A DNA stretch of 64,000 bases from Burkholderia latens (GTDB taxonomy: Bacteria > Pseudomonadota > Gammaproteobacteria > Burkholderiales > Burkholderiaceae): positions 1 through 64,000 of the forward strand of contig NZ_CABVPL010000014.1 in the NCBI RefSeq assembly GCF_902499045.1, in the 5' to 3' direction. Shown here one piece after another: positions 52,128 through 62,156 of the stretch; positions within the stretch are counted from its first letter, which is position 1, and each line of letters opens with the position of its first letter. Made by a program: the position numbers and the translations under genes. The notes beneath the pieces were generated by a model. That model ran no database searches. It was not told the DNA's origin and saw only the letters and a list, made by a program, of their open reading frames with translations.

Positions 52128-52994
52128 TCAGGCCGCCGCGAGCGCGTGGCGCAGCGCGGCCAGCACCGGCGCGCCGTCCGGCCGCACACCGCGCCAGATG
52201 AAGAACGATTCGGCCGCCTGCTCGACCAGCATCCCGAGCCCGTCGGCCGTGCGTGCGCCGAGCGACGCCGCATGCTGCATGAACACGGTCGGCTGTGCGC
52301 CGTACATCATGTCGTACGCGAGCGTGCCGGCGCCGAACGCGGCCGCGTCGCACGCCGGCAGCGCCGCGTCGAGGCTGCCGGCCGTCGCGTTGACGATCAC
52401 GTCGTACGGCTGCGGCCGCACGGCATCCGGGCCGCCGCCCGCCAGCACGCAGCCCGCGTCGTGCGCGGCCTGCGTGAACTGGCCGACGAGCGCTTCGGCC
52501 TTGCTCGCGGTGCGGTTCACGATCGTGATCGACAGCGGGGCGCGCTCGAGCATCGGCAGCACGACGCCGCGCGCCGCGCCACCCGCGCCGAGCAGCAAGA
52601 TGCGCGCGCCAGCGAGCGACACGCCGAGATTCAGTTCGATGTCGCGCACGAGGCCGACGCCGTCGGTATTGTCGCCGTGGATCCGGCCGTCCGCGTCGAT
52701 CCGCAGCGTGTTCACCGCGCCTGCCGCCGCCGCGCGCGGCGACAGCGTATCGGCGAGCGCATGCGCGTCGAGCTTGAACGGCACCGTCACGTTCGCGCCG
52801 CGGCCGCCTTCGGCAACGAACGCGCGCACGGCGGCCTCGAAGCCGTCGACCGGCGCGAGCCGGTGTTCGTAGACGATCGCCTCGCCCGTCTGCGCGGCGA
52901 ACTGCGCGTGGATGAACGGCGACTTGCTGTGCGCCACCGGATTGCCGAACACCACGTAGCGGTCGGCGCCGCTCGTCGACGCGGCTGCGTTCAT
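52128..52994 (-). CDS. aroE: Shikimate dehydrogenase
   Basis: AroE reduces 3-dehydroshikimate to shikimate with NADPH. The 288-residue protein shows [28 protein letters not shown] with the catalytic Lys, [12 protein letters not shown] with the catalytic Asp, and the cofactor loop [15 protein letters not shown]. Its ATG overlaps the rnb stop (ATGA), and mtgA follows after 11 bases, so rnb-aroE-mtgA form one transcript. aroQ lies further along in this window. Confidence 0.96.
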   Translation of the reverse strand: MNAAASTSGADRYVVFGNPVAHSKSPFIHAQFAAQTGEAIVYEHRLAPVDGFEAAVRAFVAEGGRGANVTVPFKLDAHALADTLSPRAAAAGAVNTLRIDADGRIHGDNTDGVGLVRDIELNLGVSLAGARILLLGAGGAARGVVLPMLERAPLSITIVNRTASKAEALVGQFTQAAHDAGCVLAGGGPDAVRPQPYDVIVNATAGSLDAALPACDAAAFGAGTLAYDMMYGAQPTVFMQHAASLGARTADGLGMLVEQAAESFFIWRGVRPDGAPVLAALRHALAAA

Positions 52995-55090
52995 GATGCG
53001 CGCTCCTCGCCGCCCGCCGTGCCTTCCCGGCCGTTGCCGTTCGCGGCATCGCCGGCTTCGTCCGCCGCGTCGCCCGATTCGGCCAGCGCTTCGGCCTCGC
53101 TTTGCGCCGATGCGTCTTCCGCATCGACCAGCGTGTCGTCGCCGCCTTCGTTGTCGTCTTCGTCGTCGGCCGCGTCGCCGCTCGTCACGGTCGGCGCGTC
53201 GAGCACGTTCAAGAGCCGCACCGACGCCTCGATCGTCAGCTCGTCGAGCGACATCACTTCGAGCAGCACGCGCGTGCCGCGCGCATGCACGCCGAGCCCA
53301 GGCACGTGCAGCAGCAGCGGAATTTCCTCGAGACGCACGAGATCGCCCTTCACGACGCTCGCGACGACCTGCTTCTTCTGCTCCTGCGCGAGCCAGCGCA
53401 GGCACCAGAAGTACTCCATCCGGCGCTGGTAGTCGGCGTACGCGGTATAGGTGTCGTCGAAGCCCTGCACGACCGCGTAGAGATCGGCGTCCTTCGGCTT
53501 GAACGGCGCGGCGAGCTTCGCGGTGACGCCGTGCTGCACGCACGCGAGCAACTGCCACTGGTTCACGAGATCGACGTAGCGGCGCAGCGGCGACGTGCTC
53601 CACGCGTACTGCGCGACGCCGAGGCCTTCGTGCGGCGCGGCCGTCGTCTGCATCCGCGTGCGCTTCGGGCCCGGCGCGCCGAAGCCGCGCTGAGAGCGAT
53701 AGATGCCCGGTACCGTGTGGTCGTGCAGGAACGCGCCCCACGTCGAGTTCGCGAGGATCGCCAGCTCCGACACGATCAGGTCGAGCGGCGAGCCGCGGCG
53801 GCGCGGCGTGATCGTCACGTGCTCGCCTTCGACGTAGAAGTTGTAGTCGGTGTTGCGCTGCACCTCGCGCTTCAGGCCGTAGCCCGCGCGCGCGACCTGG
53901 CGCTTCTCGAACAGCGCCTGCGCGAGCGGCCACAGCACGGCGATGTCGTCCTTGTGCGGGTAGTCGCCGGTGCCGGCCGCGAGCGTCTCTTCGGTGACGA
54001 GCTCGTCGAGCGTGTTGTGGCGCAGGTTGCTCTTCACGTACACGAGTTCCGCGCGCGTCTCGTTCGCGACGATGTCCTGCGTGTCGCGGTTCACGATGAT
54101 GTACAGCGACAGCGCCGGGCGATAGTCGCCCTCTTTCAGCGTGAACACGTCGACGACATCGTCCGGCAGCATCGTGATCTTGTCGCCCGGCATGTACACC
54201 GTCGACAGGCGCGCGCGCGCGATCGCATCGACCGGATCGCCGCGCACGATGCCGAGCGCCGGCGCCGCGATGTGCACACCGATCCGCACGCGGCCGTCGG
54301 CCAGGTGCTCGACCGAGAACGCGTCGTCGATTTCGGTCGTCGTGATGTCGTCGATCGAGAACGCGGCGACGTCCGCGCGCGGCAGGTCGTCCGGCAGCGG
54401 GCCGACCGTGACCGGCGGAAAGCCGGTGCCGTGCGGGAAGAATTCCGCGAGGAAGCGCGCCTCGTGCAGCGCCCGCGCCGATTCGATCCCGCCGCAGTCG
54501 AGCATCAGCCGCGCCGGCGATACGCCGCGCGCACCGGCCGCCGCCTCGAGCGCCTTGAACTCGATCGAATTCTTGTCCGGCCGCGTCAGCAGCGCGAGCA
54601 CCTTGCCCGCGAACGCCTCCGGCAGCTTGCCGGCCTTCAGCTCGTCTTCGTACTGCGCCTGCACGAGCGCCTGCTGGCGCTTGCGCTCGAGCGACGCCAG
54701 CGCCATCTTCAGCTGCTCTTCCGGCGCGCGCTGATACTGGCCGCGCCCCTTGCGGCGGAAGTAGACGGGCGAGCCGTGCAGCCGCAGCACCAGCGCCGCG
54801 CGCTCGACCGGGCCGTAGCTCGCGCCGAAGTACTCGGCGGCCAGCGCGGTATACGCGAATTCCTCGGCCGGTGCGCATTCCCACAGGAAATCGAGGTCGA
54901 TCTGCTGCGCGGCCGAATCGGCTTCCTGCATCAGTTCGCTTGCCGCCGGCTTGTCGAATTCGATCAGCACGTCCTTTGCGCGAACCTTGGCCCGCCGCCC
55001 GCCGGGCAACTCGACCTGAAACGCGTCGCCCTGGCGCGACAGCACGCTGCCCGCCTTGAAACTGCCCGATTCCTCGAAGAAAACGTTCAC
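52991..55090 (-). CDS. rnb: RNase II/RNase R-family exoribonuclease
   Basis: The 699-residue protein contains the RNB catalytic domain (about 230-540) with the metal-binding aspartates in [19 protein letters not shown] and the substrate loop [19 protein letters not shown]. It degrades RNA 3' to 5'. The last ~55 residues form an acidic Asp/Glu/Ala/Gly tail unlike the basic tails common in RNase R. It is translationally coupled to aroE. Whether it acts as RNase II or another RNB-family enzyme is not certain. Confidence 0.9.
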   Translation of the reverse strand: MNVFFEESGSFKAGSVLSRQGDAFQVELPGGRRAKVRAKDVLIEFDKPAASELMQEADSAAQQIDLDFLWECAPAEEFAYTALAAEYFGASYGPVERAALVLRLHGSPVYFRRKGRGQYQRAPEEQLKMALASLERKRQQALVQAQYEDELKAGKLPEAFAGKVLALLTRPDKNSIEFKALEAAAGARGVSPARLMLDCGGIESARALHEARFLAEFFPHGTGFPPVTVGPLPDDLPRADVAAFSIDDITTTEIDDAFSVEHLADGRVRIGVHIAAPALGIVRGDPVDAIARARLSTVYMPGDKITMLPDDVVDVFTLKEGDYRPALSLYIIVNRDTQDIVANETRAELVYVKSNLRHNTLDELVTEETLAAGTGDYPHKDDIAVLWPLAQALFEKRQVARAGYGLKREVQRNTDYNFYVEGEHVTITPRRRGSPLDLIVSELAILANSTWGAFLHDHTVPGIYRSQRGFGAPGPKRTRMQTTAAPHEGLGVAQYAWSTSPLRRYVDLVNQWQLLACVQHGVTAKLAAPFKPKDADLYAVVQGFDDTYTAYADYQRRMEYFWCLRWLAQEQKKQVVASVVKGDLVRLEEIPLLLHVPGLGVHARGTRVLLEVMSLDELTIEASVRLLNVLDAPTVTSGDAADDEDDNEGGDDTLVDAEDASAQSEAEALAESGDAADEAGDAANGNGREGTAGGEERAS

Positions 55091-55170
55091 TCAGTACTCT
55101 CGTTCAGACTGCCGGACGCCGCGTCGGCGGCGCCGCATGATGATGGAATTCGATCGGCATGACGCCGGGT

Positions 55171-55740
55171 TCATGACGTTCTGTTGTCGCAAAAGGCGAG
55201 AACGTCGTCGACATAGTCGGCAAATTCGCTGATTCCGTGATCGCTGCCGTCGATCACGCGCGTCTTCGCGCCCGGGTAATGGGCGAGCATCTCGCGGTAG
55301 TCGAGCACTTCGTCGCCGGTCGCCGCGAACAGATAGTAGCGTTCGGGCCGCGAAATCGCCGGCACGCGCAGCGCGTCGAGCTCCTGCAGGTGACGGCGCT
55401 CGACGACGATCGACCCGCCGCCGTGCCACAGCGGCTGTTCGCCAAGATATTGCTCGAGATCGCGCTGCGGCACGATCGCCGGATTCAGCAGCACGGCCTT
55501 CCAGCCGTGCTTTTCGGCCAGCCACGTCGCGTAGTAGCCGCCGAGCGAGCTGCCGATCACCGTCACGTCGCGCGCGCCGGCCACCTCGGCTTCCGCGATG
55601 GCGATCGCGTCGAGCGGCGACACCGACAGCGACGGGCAGCGCCACTCGTGCGTGCGGCCGCGCTCGGCCATCCGCGCGGCGAGCAGCCGCGACTTCTGCG
55701 ACTCCGGCGACGATCGGAACCCGTGCAGGTACAGGATCAC
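55171..55740 (-). CDS. YqiA-like alpha/beta-hydrolase esterase
   Basis: The 189-residue protein matches the UPF0227/YqiA esterases: LYLHGFRSSPESQKSRLL at the start, VIGSSLGGYYATWLAEK with the nucleophile Ser, GDEVLDY with the Asp region and DGSDHGISEF with the His. The initiator is GTG at 55740, overlapping the mpl stop (GTGA), so it is coupled to mpl. The natural ester is unknown. Confidence 0.9.
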   Translation of the reverse strand: MILYLHGFRSSPESQKSRLLAARMAERGRTHEWRCPSLSVSPLDAIAIAEAEVAGARDVTVIGSSLGGYYATWLAEKHGWKAVLLNPAIVPQRDLEQYLGEQPLWHGGGSIVVERRHLQELDALRVPAISRPERYYLFAATGDEVLDYREMLAHYPGAKTRVIDGSDHGISEFADYVDDVLAFCDNRTS

Positions 55741-57122
55741 GCGCGGCTCCCGAGCGCGTCGAGCAGCTTCTGGTGCACGCCGCCGAAACCGCCGTTGCTC
55801 ATCACGAGCACGTGATCGCCGGGACGCGCGGCGTCGACCACCGATTTCACGAGCAGATGGAGATCGTCGAACGCGCGCGCCTTGTCGCCGAGCGGCGCGA
55901 GTGCGTCGCCGAGATTCCAGCCGAGCGCGTCGCGCCCGGTCGGCGCGCCGTAGCCGAACACGAGATCGGCGTCGGCGAGACTTGCCGGCAGTTGCGCCTT
56001 CATCACGCCGAGCTTCATCGTGTTCGAGCGCGGCTCGAGCACCGCGAGAATGCGGGTGTTTTGCCGGCCGATGCGCGCGCGAAGGCCGGCGATCGTAGTT
56101 TCGATCGCGGTCGGGTGGTGCGCGAAGTCGTCGTAGACGGTCACGCCGTCGACGCTGCCGCGCACTTCCATCCGGCGCTTCACGTTGCGGAACGACGCGA
56201 GCGATTCGGCGGCCTGCGCGGGCGGCACGCCGACGTGGCGCGCGGCGGCGATCGCCGCGAGCGCGTTCATCCGGTTGTGGTCGCCCTGCACTTGCCACGC
56301 GACTTCACCGACGCGCTCGGCCTGCGAATACACCGCGAAGCGCTCGTCGACCGGCACGCCGTCCTCGGCCGGCAGCGCCTGCCAGCCGCCGTCGACGCCG
56401 AAACGCTCGACCTCGCTCCAGCAACCGCGCGCGAGCACGCGCTCGAGCGCATCGGAACGGCCGTTCGAGACGATCCGCCCGACGCCCGGAACGGTGCGCA
56501 CCAGATGATGGAATTGCGTTTCGATCGCAGCGAGATCCGGGAAGATGTCCGCGTGATCGAATTCGAGATTGTTGAGCACCGCGGTGCGCGGCCGGTAGTG
56601 GACGAACTTCGAGCGCTTGTCGAAGAACGCCGTGTCGTATTCGTCGGCCTCGATCACGAAGAAGCTCGAATCGGTCAGCCGCGCCGATACGCCAAAGTTC
56701 AGCGGCACGCCGCCGATCAGGAAGCCGGGGTTCAGGCCGGCGTCTTCCAGCAGCCACGCGAGCATCGACGACGTGGTCGTCTTGCCGTGCGTACCCGCGA
56801 CCGCGAGCACCCACTTGCCGGCGAGCACGTGCTCGCCGAGCCATTGCGGGCCGGACACATACGGCAGGCCGCGGTCGAGGATCGCCTCCATCAGCGGGTT
56901 GCCGCGCGTGACGACGTTGCCGATCACGAACAGGTCGGGCTTCAGGTCGATCTGCTCGGCGCCGTAGCCCTCGATCAGCGTGATGCCTTGCGCCTCGAGC
57001 TGCGTGCTCATCGGCGGATAGACGCCCGCGTCGCAACCCGTCACCGTGTGGCCCGCCTCGCGCGCGAGCACGGCGAGACCGCCCATGAAGGTGCCGCAGA
57101 TGCCAAGAATGTGGATGTGCAT
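55737..57122 (-). CDS. mpl: UDP-N-acetylmuramate:L-Ala-gamma-D-Glu-meso-Dap ligase
   Basis: Mpl reattaches recycled murein tripeptide to UDP-MurNAc. The 461-residue Mur-ligase fold shows the N-terminal HILGICGTFMGGLAVLAREAG, the ATP loop AVAGTHGKTTTSSMLAW, EADEYDTAFFDKRSKF, and the C-terminal domain LEPRSNTMKLG. It differs from MurC by these Mpl-specific stretches. It is divergent from the gene at 57357; TACAAT on its strand (57231-57236) is a candidate -10. Confidence 0.96.
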   Translation of the reverse strand: MHIHILGICGTFMGGLAVLAREAGHTVTGCDAGVYPPMSTQLEAQGITLIEGYGAEQIDLKPDLFVIGNVVTRGNPLMEAILDRGLPYVSGPQWLGEHVLAGKWVLAVAGTHGKTTTSSMLAWLLEDAGLNPGFLIGGVPLNFGVSARLTDSSFFVIEADEYDTAFFDKRSKFVHYRPRTAVLNNLEFDHADIFPDLAAIETQFHHLVRTVPGVGRIVSNGRSDALERVLARGCWSEVERFGVDGGWQALPAEDGVPVDERFAVYSQAERVGEVAWQVQGDHNRMNALAAIAAARHVGVPPAQAAESLASFRNVKRRMEVRGSVDGVTVYDDFAHHPTAIETTIAGLRARIGRQNTRILAVLEPRSNTMKLGVMKAQLPASLADADLVFGYGAPTGRDALGWNLGDALAPLGDKARAFDDLHLLVKSVVDAARPGDHVLVMSNGGFGGVHQKLLDALGSRA

Positions 57123-57341
57123 AGATGAATGCTTTCGCGCCGCCGGGCGCCGTCGATTCGGAAAGGAAGGTCAGCGGCACGCCGGACGGGCCGCCCGGCC
57201 AACGACTTTCGCCGCGACACAAAGACCGTCATTGTAACTGACGGCCCGCCGTGCCCGGCGGGCCGAACGACGGGTCCGGATGCCGCGCGGCGCGGCGGGC
57301 GGCACACGGGCGCCGCGCATTCCGGCGCGGCGGCGATCGAG

Positions 57342-57347
57342 TATGAT
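57342..57347 (+). promoter_or_regulatory. -10 element very close to the next start
   Basis: TATGAT ends nine bases before the ATG at 57357, so transcription would begin at or just before the start codon, giving a leaderless message. The -35 is weak. Confidence 0.4.
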
Positions 57348-57356
57348 TGCCGGATC

Positions 57357-58001
57357 ATGTCTCGCAAACCCCTTGTCGACCCGCGGCGCGCCCGCGAGGA
57401 AATCGCCCAGTCCGCCGCACGCCTGATCGCGGAGGACGGCCTCGATTACGCCAGCGCGAAGCGCAAGGCCGCACGTCAGCTGCTCGGCGATTCGCGCGTT
57501 GCCGGCGAATGGCTGCCGGATAACGACCTGATCGAGGAAGAACTGCGCGAATACCTCGCGCTGTTCCAGAGCGACACGCAGCCGGACGAGCTGCGCCGCC
57601 TGCGCGCGATCGCGCTCGACTGGATGCGCCGGCTCGCCGAGTTCAATCCTTATGTGACCGGCGCGGTGCTGAACGGCACCGCGAACGCGCATTCGGACAT
57701 CCATTTGCAGATATTCACCGACAACCCGAAGGACGTCGCGATCTACCTGCTGAACCAGAACGTCCAGTACGACGTGTCCGAGACGCGGCATTTCGCGGGT
57801 CGCGCCGACGTCGAGACGCTCAGCTTCCTGTGGCGCCCGCGGCGCGACGTGGACGCAATCGGCATTCACGTCGCGCTGTACGCGAGCGACGATCTGCGCG
57901 GCGCGGTCAAGGCCGACGCGCGCGGCCGGGTCGCCCGCGCGGACACCGCCGCATTGCGCGCGCTGATCGAAACCGGCGACGCGCCTTCCGAACCGGAATG
58001 A
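57357..58001 (+). CDS. Conserved nucleotidyltransferase-like protein of unknown function
   Basis: The 214-residue soluble protein starts with a basic helical region (DPRRAREEIAQSAARLIAED, KRKAARQLLGDSR). Its middle contains VLNGTANAHSDIHLQIFTDN, resembling the G[S/T]...DxxL active-site pattern of minimal nucleotidyltransferases. A catalytic role is not proven; one of the usual acidic pairs appears as His. The ATG at 57357 gives the conserved-looking N-terminus. tlpA follows after seven bases, so the two are cotranscribed. Confidence 0.8.
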   Translation: MSRKPLVDPRRAREEIAQSAARLIAEDGLDYASAKRKAARQLLGDSRVAGEWLPDNDLIEEELREYLALFQSDTQPDELRRLRAIALDWMRRLAEFNPYVTGAVLNGTANAHSDIHLQIFTDNPKDVAIYLLNQNVQYDVSETRHFAGRADVETLSFLWRPRRDVDAIGIHVALYASDDLRGAVKADARGRVARADTAALRALIETGDAPSEPE

Positions 58002-58008
58002 TTCAACG

Positions 58009-58566
58009 ATGACGATGAAACGCATGTTGGCGGTCGCGGTGGTCGCGGCCGCCGCCGCCGTCGCCGGCGGGCTCGCCGCCGGCCACTGGTTCCGCGGCGG
58101 CAGCGCCGACGACGGCGTCGCGGTTGCGGCGCCCGCCGCGCACGGCAGCCCGGTCGAGCAGCTGTGGGCCGCTTCGCTCACGGGCGTCGACGGCAAGCCG
58201 GCATCGCTCGCCGCCTTCAAGGGTCAGAAGGTGGTGGTCAACTTCTGGGCATCGTGGTGCGGCCCGTGCGTCGAGGAGATGCCGGAGCTCGTCGCGCTGT
58301 CGCATCAATATAGGCAAAAGGGCATCCGCTTCATCGGGATCGGCGTCGATTCCAACCAGAACGTGAAGAACTTCCTGCAGAAAGTGAAAGTCGACTACCC
58401 GGTGTTCGTCAGCGGTTATGCGGGCGCAGATCTGGCCCGTAATTTCGGAAACACGGCCGGCGCGCTGCCGTTTACGGTCGTAATCGACGAAACCGGCAAG
58501 ATTCGCGAGACAAAATTGGGCCAAATCCAGCCGGCCGAGCTGAAAAAGACGCTCGACGCGTTGTGA
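58009..58566 (+). CDS. tlpA: TlpA-family membrane-anchored thioredoxin
   Basis: The 185-residue protein has an N-terminal membrane anchor or signal (residues 5-25) and a thioredoxin-fold domain. The redox motif is WCGPC (Cys84, Cys87) in NFWASWCGPCVEEMPEL, with the cis-proline in GALPFTVVID. It would reduce disulfides in the periplasm, for example in cytochrome c maturation, by family analogy. ATG at 58015 is an alternative start. It follows the nucleotidyltransferase-like gene by seven bases. Confidence 0.92.
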   Translation: MTMKRMLAVAVVAAAAAVAGGLAAGHWFRGGSADDGVAVAAPAAHGSPVEQLWAASLTGVDGKPASLAAFKGQKVVVNFWASWCGPCVEEMPELVALSHQYRQKGIRFIGIGVDSNQNVKNFLQKVKVDYPVFVSGYAGADLARNFGNTAGALPFTVVIDETGKIRETKLGQIQPAELKKTLDAL

Positions 58567-58700
58567 TCGCCCCGAACGGCAGCCCGCACGTTGGCGGGGA
58601 TTTGTGCGTCGATCGCCGCAATTTCGCGTGAATTCGCCGATACTTTCGATCAGCACCGGTAATTCTTGCAGGTCGCGCGCGACTGGCCGTTCGGCAAAAC

Positions 58701-58730
58701 TAGACAAATTTCTCTAAATAGCGCTAAAGT
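58701..58730 (+). promoter_or_regulatory. Candidate promoter of aroQ
   Basis: TAGACA (58701-58706) and TAAAGT (58725-58730) are 18 bp apart within a local AT-rich stretch. A start near 58737 gives a short leader for aroQ. Confidence 0.5.
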
Positions 58731-58760
58731 TCGCGCAATTCCGCAGAAATAGAAGCGACC

Positions 58761-59213
58761 ATGACACGATTGCTGGTGCTGCACGGCCCCAACCTGAACC
58801 TTCTCGGCACCCGGGAACCGGAGGTGTACGGCCGCGTCACGCTCGCGCAGATCGATCAGGCGCTTGCCGCGCGGGCGCAGGAAGCCGGTGCCGAACTGTC
58901 GTCGTTCCAGAGCAACCATGAAGGCGCGCTGGTCGACCGCATCCAGGCCGCGCGTGACGAACAGACCGATTTCATCCTGATCAATCCCGCCGCGTATACG
59001 CATACGAGCGTCGCGATCCGGGACGCGATCGCCGGTGTTGGCATCCCGTTCGTCGAGGTTCATCTGTCGAACGTGCACCGGCGCGAAGCGTTCAGGCACC
59101 ACTCCTACTTTTCCGACCAGGCCGAAGGCGTGATCTGCGGGCTCGGCTGGAAAGGCTATCTGTACGCGCTCGAGTACGCGCTGGACAAGCTGCAAGGCGC
59201 GTCGCGCGGCTGA
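58761..59213 (+). CDS. aroQ: 3-dehydroquinate dehydratase, type II
   Basis: AroQ converts 3-dehydroquinate to 3-dehydroshikimate. The 150-residue type II enzyme has [18 protein letters not shown] (flexible-loop Arg and catalytic Tyr), [15 protein letters not shown] and [20 protein letters not shown] with the catalytic His region. It precedes accB-accC, the conserved aroQ-accB-accC order of many proteobacteria. Confidence 0.97.
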   Translation: MTRLLVLHGPNLNLLGTREPEVYGRVTLAQIDQALAARAQEAGAELSSFQSNHEGALVDRIQAARDEQTDFILINPAAYTHTSVAIRDAIAGVGIPFVEVHLSNVHRREAFRHHSYFSDQAEGVICGLGWKGYLYALEYALDKLQGASRG

Positions 59214-59277
59214 TTTCGCGATCTAGATTCAGCGCCGGTGCCACCGGCGCTTTCACGTATTGAAAGGGGAATTCCCG

Positions 59278-59754
59278 ATGGATCTTCGTAAGCTGAAAAC
59301 TCTGATCGACCTCGTCTCCGAATCCGGCATCTCCGAGCTGGAAGTGACGGAAGGCGAAGGCAAGGTGCGTATCGTCAAGAACGCGCCGCCGGTCTATGTC
59401 CAGCCGACGGGCGGATTTGCCCCGCAGGTCAGCGCCCCGGCTCCGTCGGTCGCGCTGCCGGCCGAAGGCGCGGCTGTCGCGCCGGCCGCAGGCGCCGCTG
59501 CCGCGCCCGCCGCGCCGCAAGGCCACGTCGTGACGTCGCCGATGGTCGGCACGTTCTACCGCGCGCCGTCTCCGGGCGCGGACCCGTTCGTTCAGGTCGG
59601 CGATTCGGTCAAGGAAGGCCAGACGATCTGCATCATCGAAGCGATGAAGCTGCTCAACGAGATCGAGTCGGACAAGGCCGGCGTGATCAAGGAAATCCTC
59701 GTCGAGAACGGCCAGGCCGTCGAATACGGCCAGCCGCTTTTCGTGATCGGCTAA
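59278..59754 (+). CDS. accB: Biotin carboxyl carrier protein of acetyl-CoA carboxylase
   Basis: AccB carries the biotin of acetyl-CoA carboxylase. The 158-residue protein has an N-terminal helix ([20 protein letters not shown]), an Ala/Pro-rich linker, and a C-terminal biotinyl domain with the biotinylated lysine in [10 protein letters not shown] near residue 124. The start at 59278 (MDLRKLK) is preferred; GGGGAA precedes it. accC follows after an 84-base gap. Confidence 0.97.
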   Translation: MDLRKLKTLIDLVSESGISELEVTEGEGKVRIVKNAPPVYVQPTGGFAPQVSAPAPSVALPAEGAAVAPAAGAAAAPAAPQGHVVTSPMVGTFYRAPSPGADPFVQVGDSVKEGQTICIIEAMKLLNEIESDKAGVIKEILVENGQAVEYGQPLFVIG

Positions 59755-59838
59755 GTCCGCCGCGCGGCCCTTGGGCCGCGCGCCGCCGATGCTCGCCAGG
59801 CGCCGTTCGCGCGCCCCTCGAAGAGACGAATACTCGCT

Positions 59839-61206
59839 ATGTTTGAAAAAATCCTCATTGCCAACCGCGGTGAAATCGCGCTGCGCATCCAGCGTGCGTG
59901 CCGCGAACTGGGCGTCAAGACGGTGGTCGTCTACTCGGAAGCCGACAAGGAAGCCAAGTACGTGCGCCTCGCGGACGAAGCCGTCTGTATCGGCCCGGCC
60001 CCGTCGAACCTGAGCTACCTGAACATGCCGGCGCTGATCAGCGCCGCGGAAGTGACCGATGCCGAGGCGATCCACCCCGGCTACGGCTTCCTGTCGGAGA
60101 ACGCCGATTTCGCGGAGCGCGTCGAGCAGTCGGGCTTCACGTTCATCGGCCCGCGTCCGGAAACGATTCGCCTGATGGGCGACAAAGTCACCGCGAAGCA
60201 GACGATGATCAAGACCGGCGTGCCGTGCGTGCCGGGCTCGGAAGGCGCGTTGCCGGACGATCCGAAGGAGATCGTGAAGATTGCGCGCGCGATCGGCTAT
60301 CCGGTCATCATCAAGGCCGCGGGCGGCGGCGGCGGGCGCGGGATGCGCGTCGTGCACACCGAGGCCGCGCTCGTCAACGCGGTCAACATGACCCGCGAGG
60401 AAGCCGGCCGCGCGTTCGGCAACCCGCAGGTGTACATGGAGAAGTTCCTGGAGAACCCGCGCCACATCGAAATCCAGGTGCTGTCGGATGCGCACAAGAA
60501 TGCGATCTGGCTCGGCGAGCGCGATTGCTCGATGCAGCGCCGCCACCAGAAGGTGATCGAGGAAGCGCCGGCGCCCGGCATTCCGCGCCGGCTGATCGAG
60601 CGCATCGGCGACCGCTGCGCGGACGCGTGCAAGAAGATGGGCTACCTCGGCGCGGGCACGTTCGAATTCCTGTACGAGAACAACGAGTTCTACTTCATCG
60701 AAATGAACACGCGCGTGCAGGTCGAGCACCCGGTGTCGGAGATGATCACGGGCGTCGACATCGTGCAGGAACAGATCCGCATCGCGGCCGGCGAGAAGCT
60801 CACGCTGCGCCAGCGCGACATCCAGTTCCGCGGACATGCGATCGAATGCCGGATCAACGCTGAAGATCCGTTCAAGTTCACGCCGTCGCCGGGCCGGATC
60901 ACGTCGTGGCATACGCCGGGCGGCCCCGGCGTGCGCGTCGACTCGCATGCATACAATGGCTATTTCGTGCCGCCGAACTATGATTCGATGATCGGCAAGC
61001 TGATCACCTACGGCGCGACGCGCGACCAGGCGATCCGCCGGATGCGCATCGCGCTGTCGGAAATGGTCGTCGAAGGCATCCAGACCAACATCCCGCTGCA
61101 CCGCGAGCTGATGATCGACTCGAAGTTCGTCGAAGGCGGCACGAGCATCCACTACCTCGAACACCGGCTCGCCCAGAAGCAGCAGGTCGCACCGGAAGAA
61201 GCGTAA
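59839..61206 (+). CDS. accC: Biotin carboxylase subunit of acetyl-CoA carboxylase
   Basis: AccC carboxylates the biotin of AccB with ATP and bicarbonate. The 455-residue protein has the N-terminal [18 protein letters not shown] and the ATP-grasp loop [17 protein letters not shown] near residue 160. [20 protein letters not shown] and MITGVDIV complete the active site. It lies downstream of accB; prmA begins two bases after its stop, so accB, accC and prmA form one operon. Confidence 0.98.
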   Translation: MFEKILIANRGEIALRIQRACRELGVKTVVVYSEADKEAKYVRLADEAVCIGPAPSNLSYLNMPALISAAEVTDAEAIHPGYGFLSENADFAERVEQSGFTFIGPRPETIRLMGDKVTAKQTMIKTGVPCVPGSEGALPDDPKEIVKIARAIGYPVIIKAAGGGGGRGMRVVHTEAALVNAVNMTREEAGRAFGNPQVYMEKFLENPRHIEIQVLSDAHKNAIWLGERDCSMQRRHQKVIEEAPAPGIPRRLIERIGDRCADACKKMGYLGAGTFEFLYENNEFYFIEMNTRVQVEHPVSEMITGVDIVQEQIRIAAGEKLTLRQRDIQFRGHAIECRINAEDPFKFTPSPGRITSWHTPGGPGVRVDSHAYNGYFVPPNYDSMIGKLITYGATRDQAIRRMRIALSEMVVEGIQTNIPLHRELMIDSKFVEGGTSIHYLEHRLAQKQQVAPEEA

Positions 61207-61208
61207 GC

Positions 61209-62111
61209 ATGAGCTATCGCGAACTCGTCGTCGAACTGGCCCGTGAGCATGCGGAGGCGCTGTCCGACGCGCTGCTCGATCTCGGCGCGCTGTCGGTGTC
61301 GGTCGAAGACGCCGATGCCGACACGCCCGACGAACAGCCGCTCTTCGGCGAGCCCGGCCTCGTTCCTGAACGCACCGCGTGGCAGCACTCGCGCGTGATC
61401 GCGCTGCTGTCGCCCGATCACGAGCCGGCCGTGCTGCTCGCGGCCGCGGCGAACGAGATCGGCATCGCCGATACGCCGAAGTTCGACGTCCGCGAAGTCG
61501 AGGAACAGGACTGGGTACGGCTCACGCAGTCGCAGTTCGAGCCGATTCCGATCGGCGAACGGATCTGGGTCGTGCCGTCGTGGCACGATGCGCCCGACCC
61601 CGACGCGCTGATCCTCGAGCTCGACCCGGGCCTCGCGTTCGGCACCGGCAGCCACCCGACCACGCGCCTGTGCATGGAGTGGCTCGAGCAGTCGGTGAAG
61701 CCCGGCCAGTCGGTGCTCGACTACGGCTGCGGCTCGGGGATTCTCGCGATCCTCGCGCGCAAATGCGGGGCGAACCCCGTGGTCGGCATCGACATCGATC
61801 CGCAGGCGGTCGAATCGGCGCGGCAGAACAGCGAACGCAATCACGCGGAAGTCACGTACGGTCTGCCCGACGCATGCCCGGCTGGCGAGTTCGACATCGT
61901 GGTCGCGAACATCCTGTCGAATCCGCTGAAGCTGATGGCGTCGATGCTCGCGTCGAAGGTGAAACCGGGCGGGCGCATCGCGCTGTCGGGCGTGCTCGCG
62001 CGCCAGGCGGACGAAGTCGCGGCCGTCTATGCGCGCTACGTCGACATCTCGGTCTGGCGCGAACACGAAGGTTGGGTGTGCCTCGCCGGAACCCGGCGCG
62101 AAAGCCATTAG
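61209..62111 (+). CDS. prmA: Ribosomal protein L11 methyltransferase
   Basis: PrmA trimethylates ribosomal protein L11. The 300-residue protein has an N-terminal substrate-binding domain and a C-terminal SAM-dependent domain. [47 protein letters not shown] and [13 protein letters not shown] are the family motifs. It begins two bases after accC. Confidence 0.97.
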   Translation: MSYRELVVELAREHAEALSDALLDLGALSVSVEDADADTPDEQPLFGEPGLVPERTAWQHSRVIALLSPDHEPAVLLAAAANEIGIADTPKFDVREVEEQDWVRLTQSQFEPIPIGERIWVVPSWHDAPDPDALILELDPGLAFGTGSHPTTRLCMEWLEQSVKPGQSVLDYGCGSGILAILARKCGANPVVGIDIDPQAVESARQNSERNHAEVTYGLPDACPAGEFDIVVANILSNPLKLMASMLASKVKPGGRIALSGVLARQADEVAAVYARYVDISVWREHEGWVCLAGTRRESH

Positions 62112-62156
62112 AATAGCGCTGTCCTTCACTCTGGCCAGCAGGCCGCCCGGCTCGAC

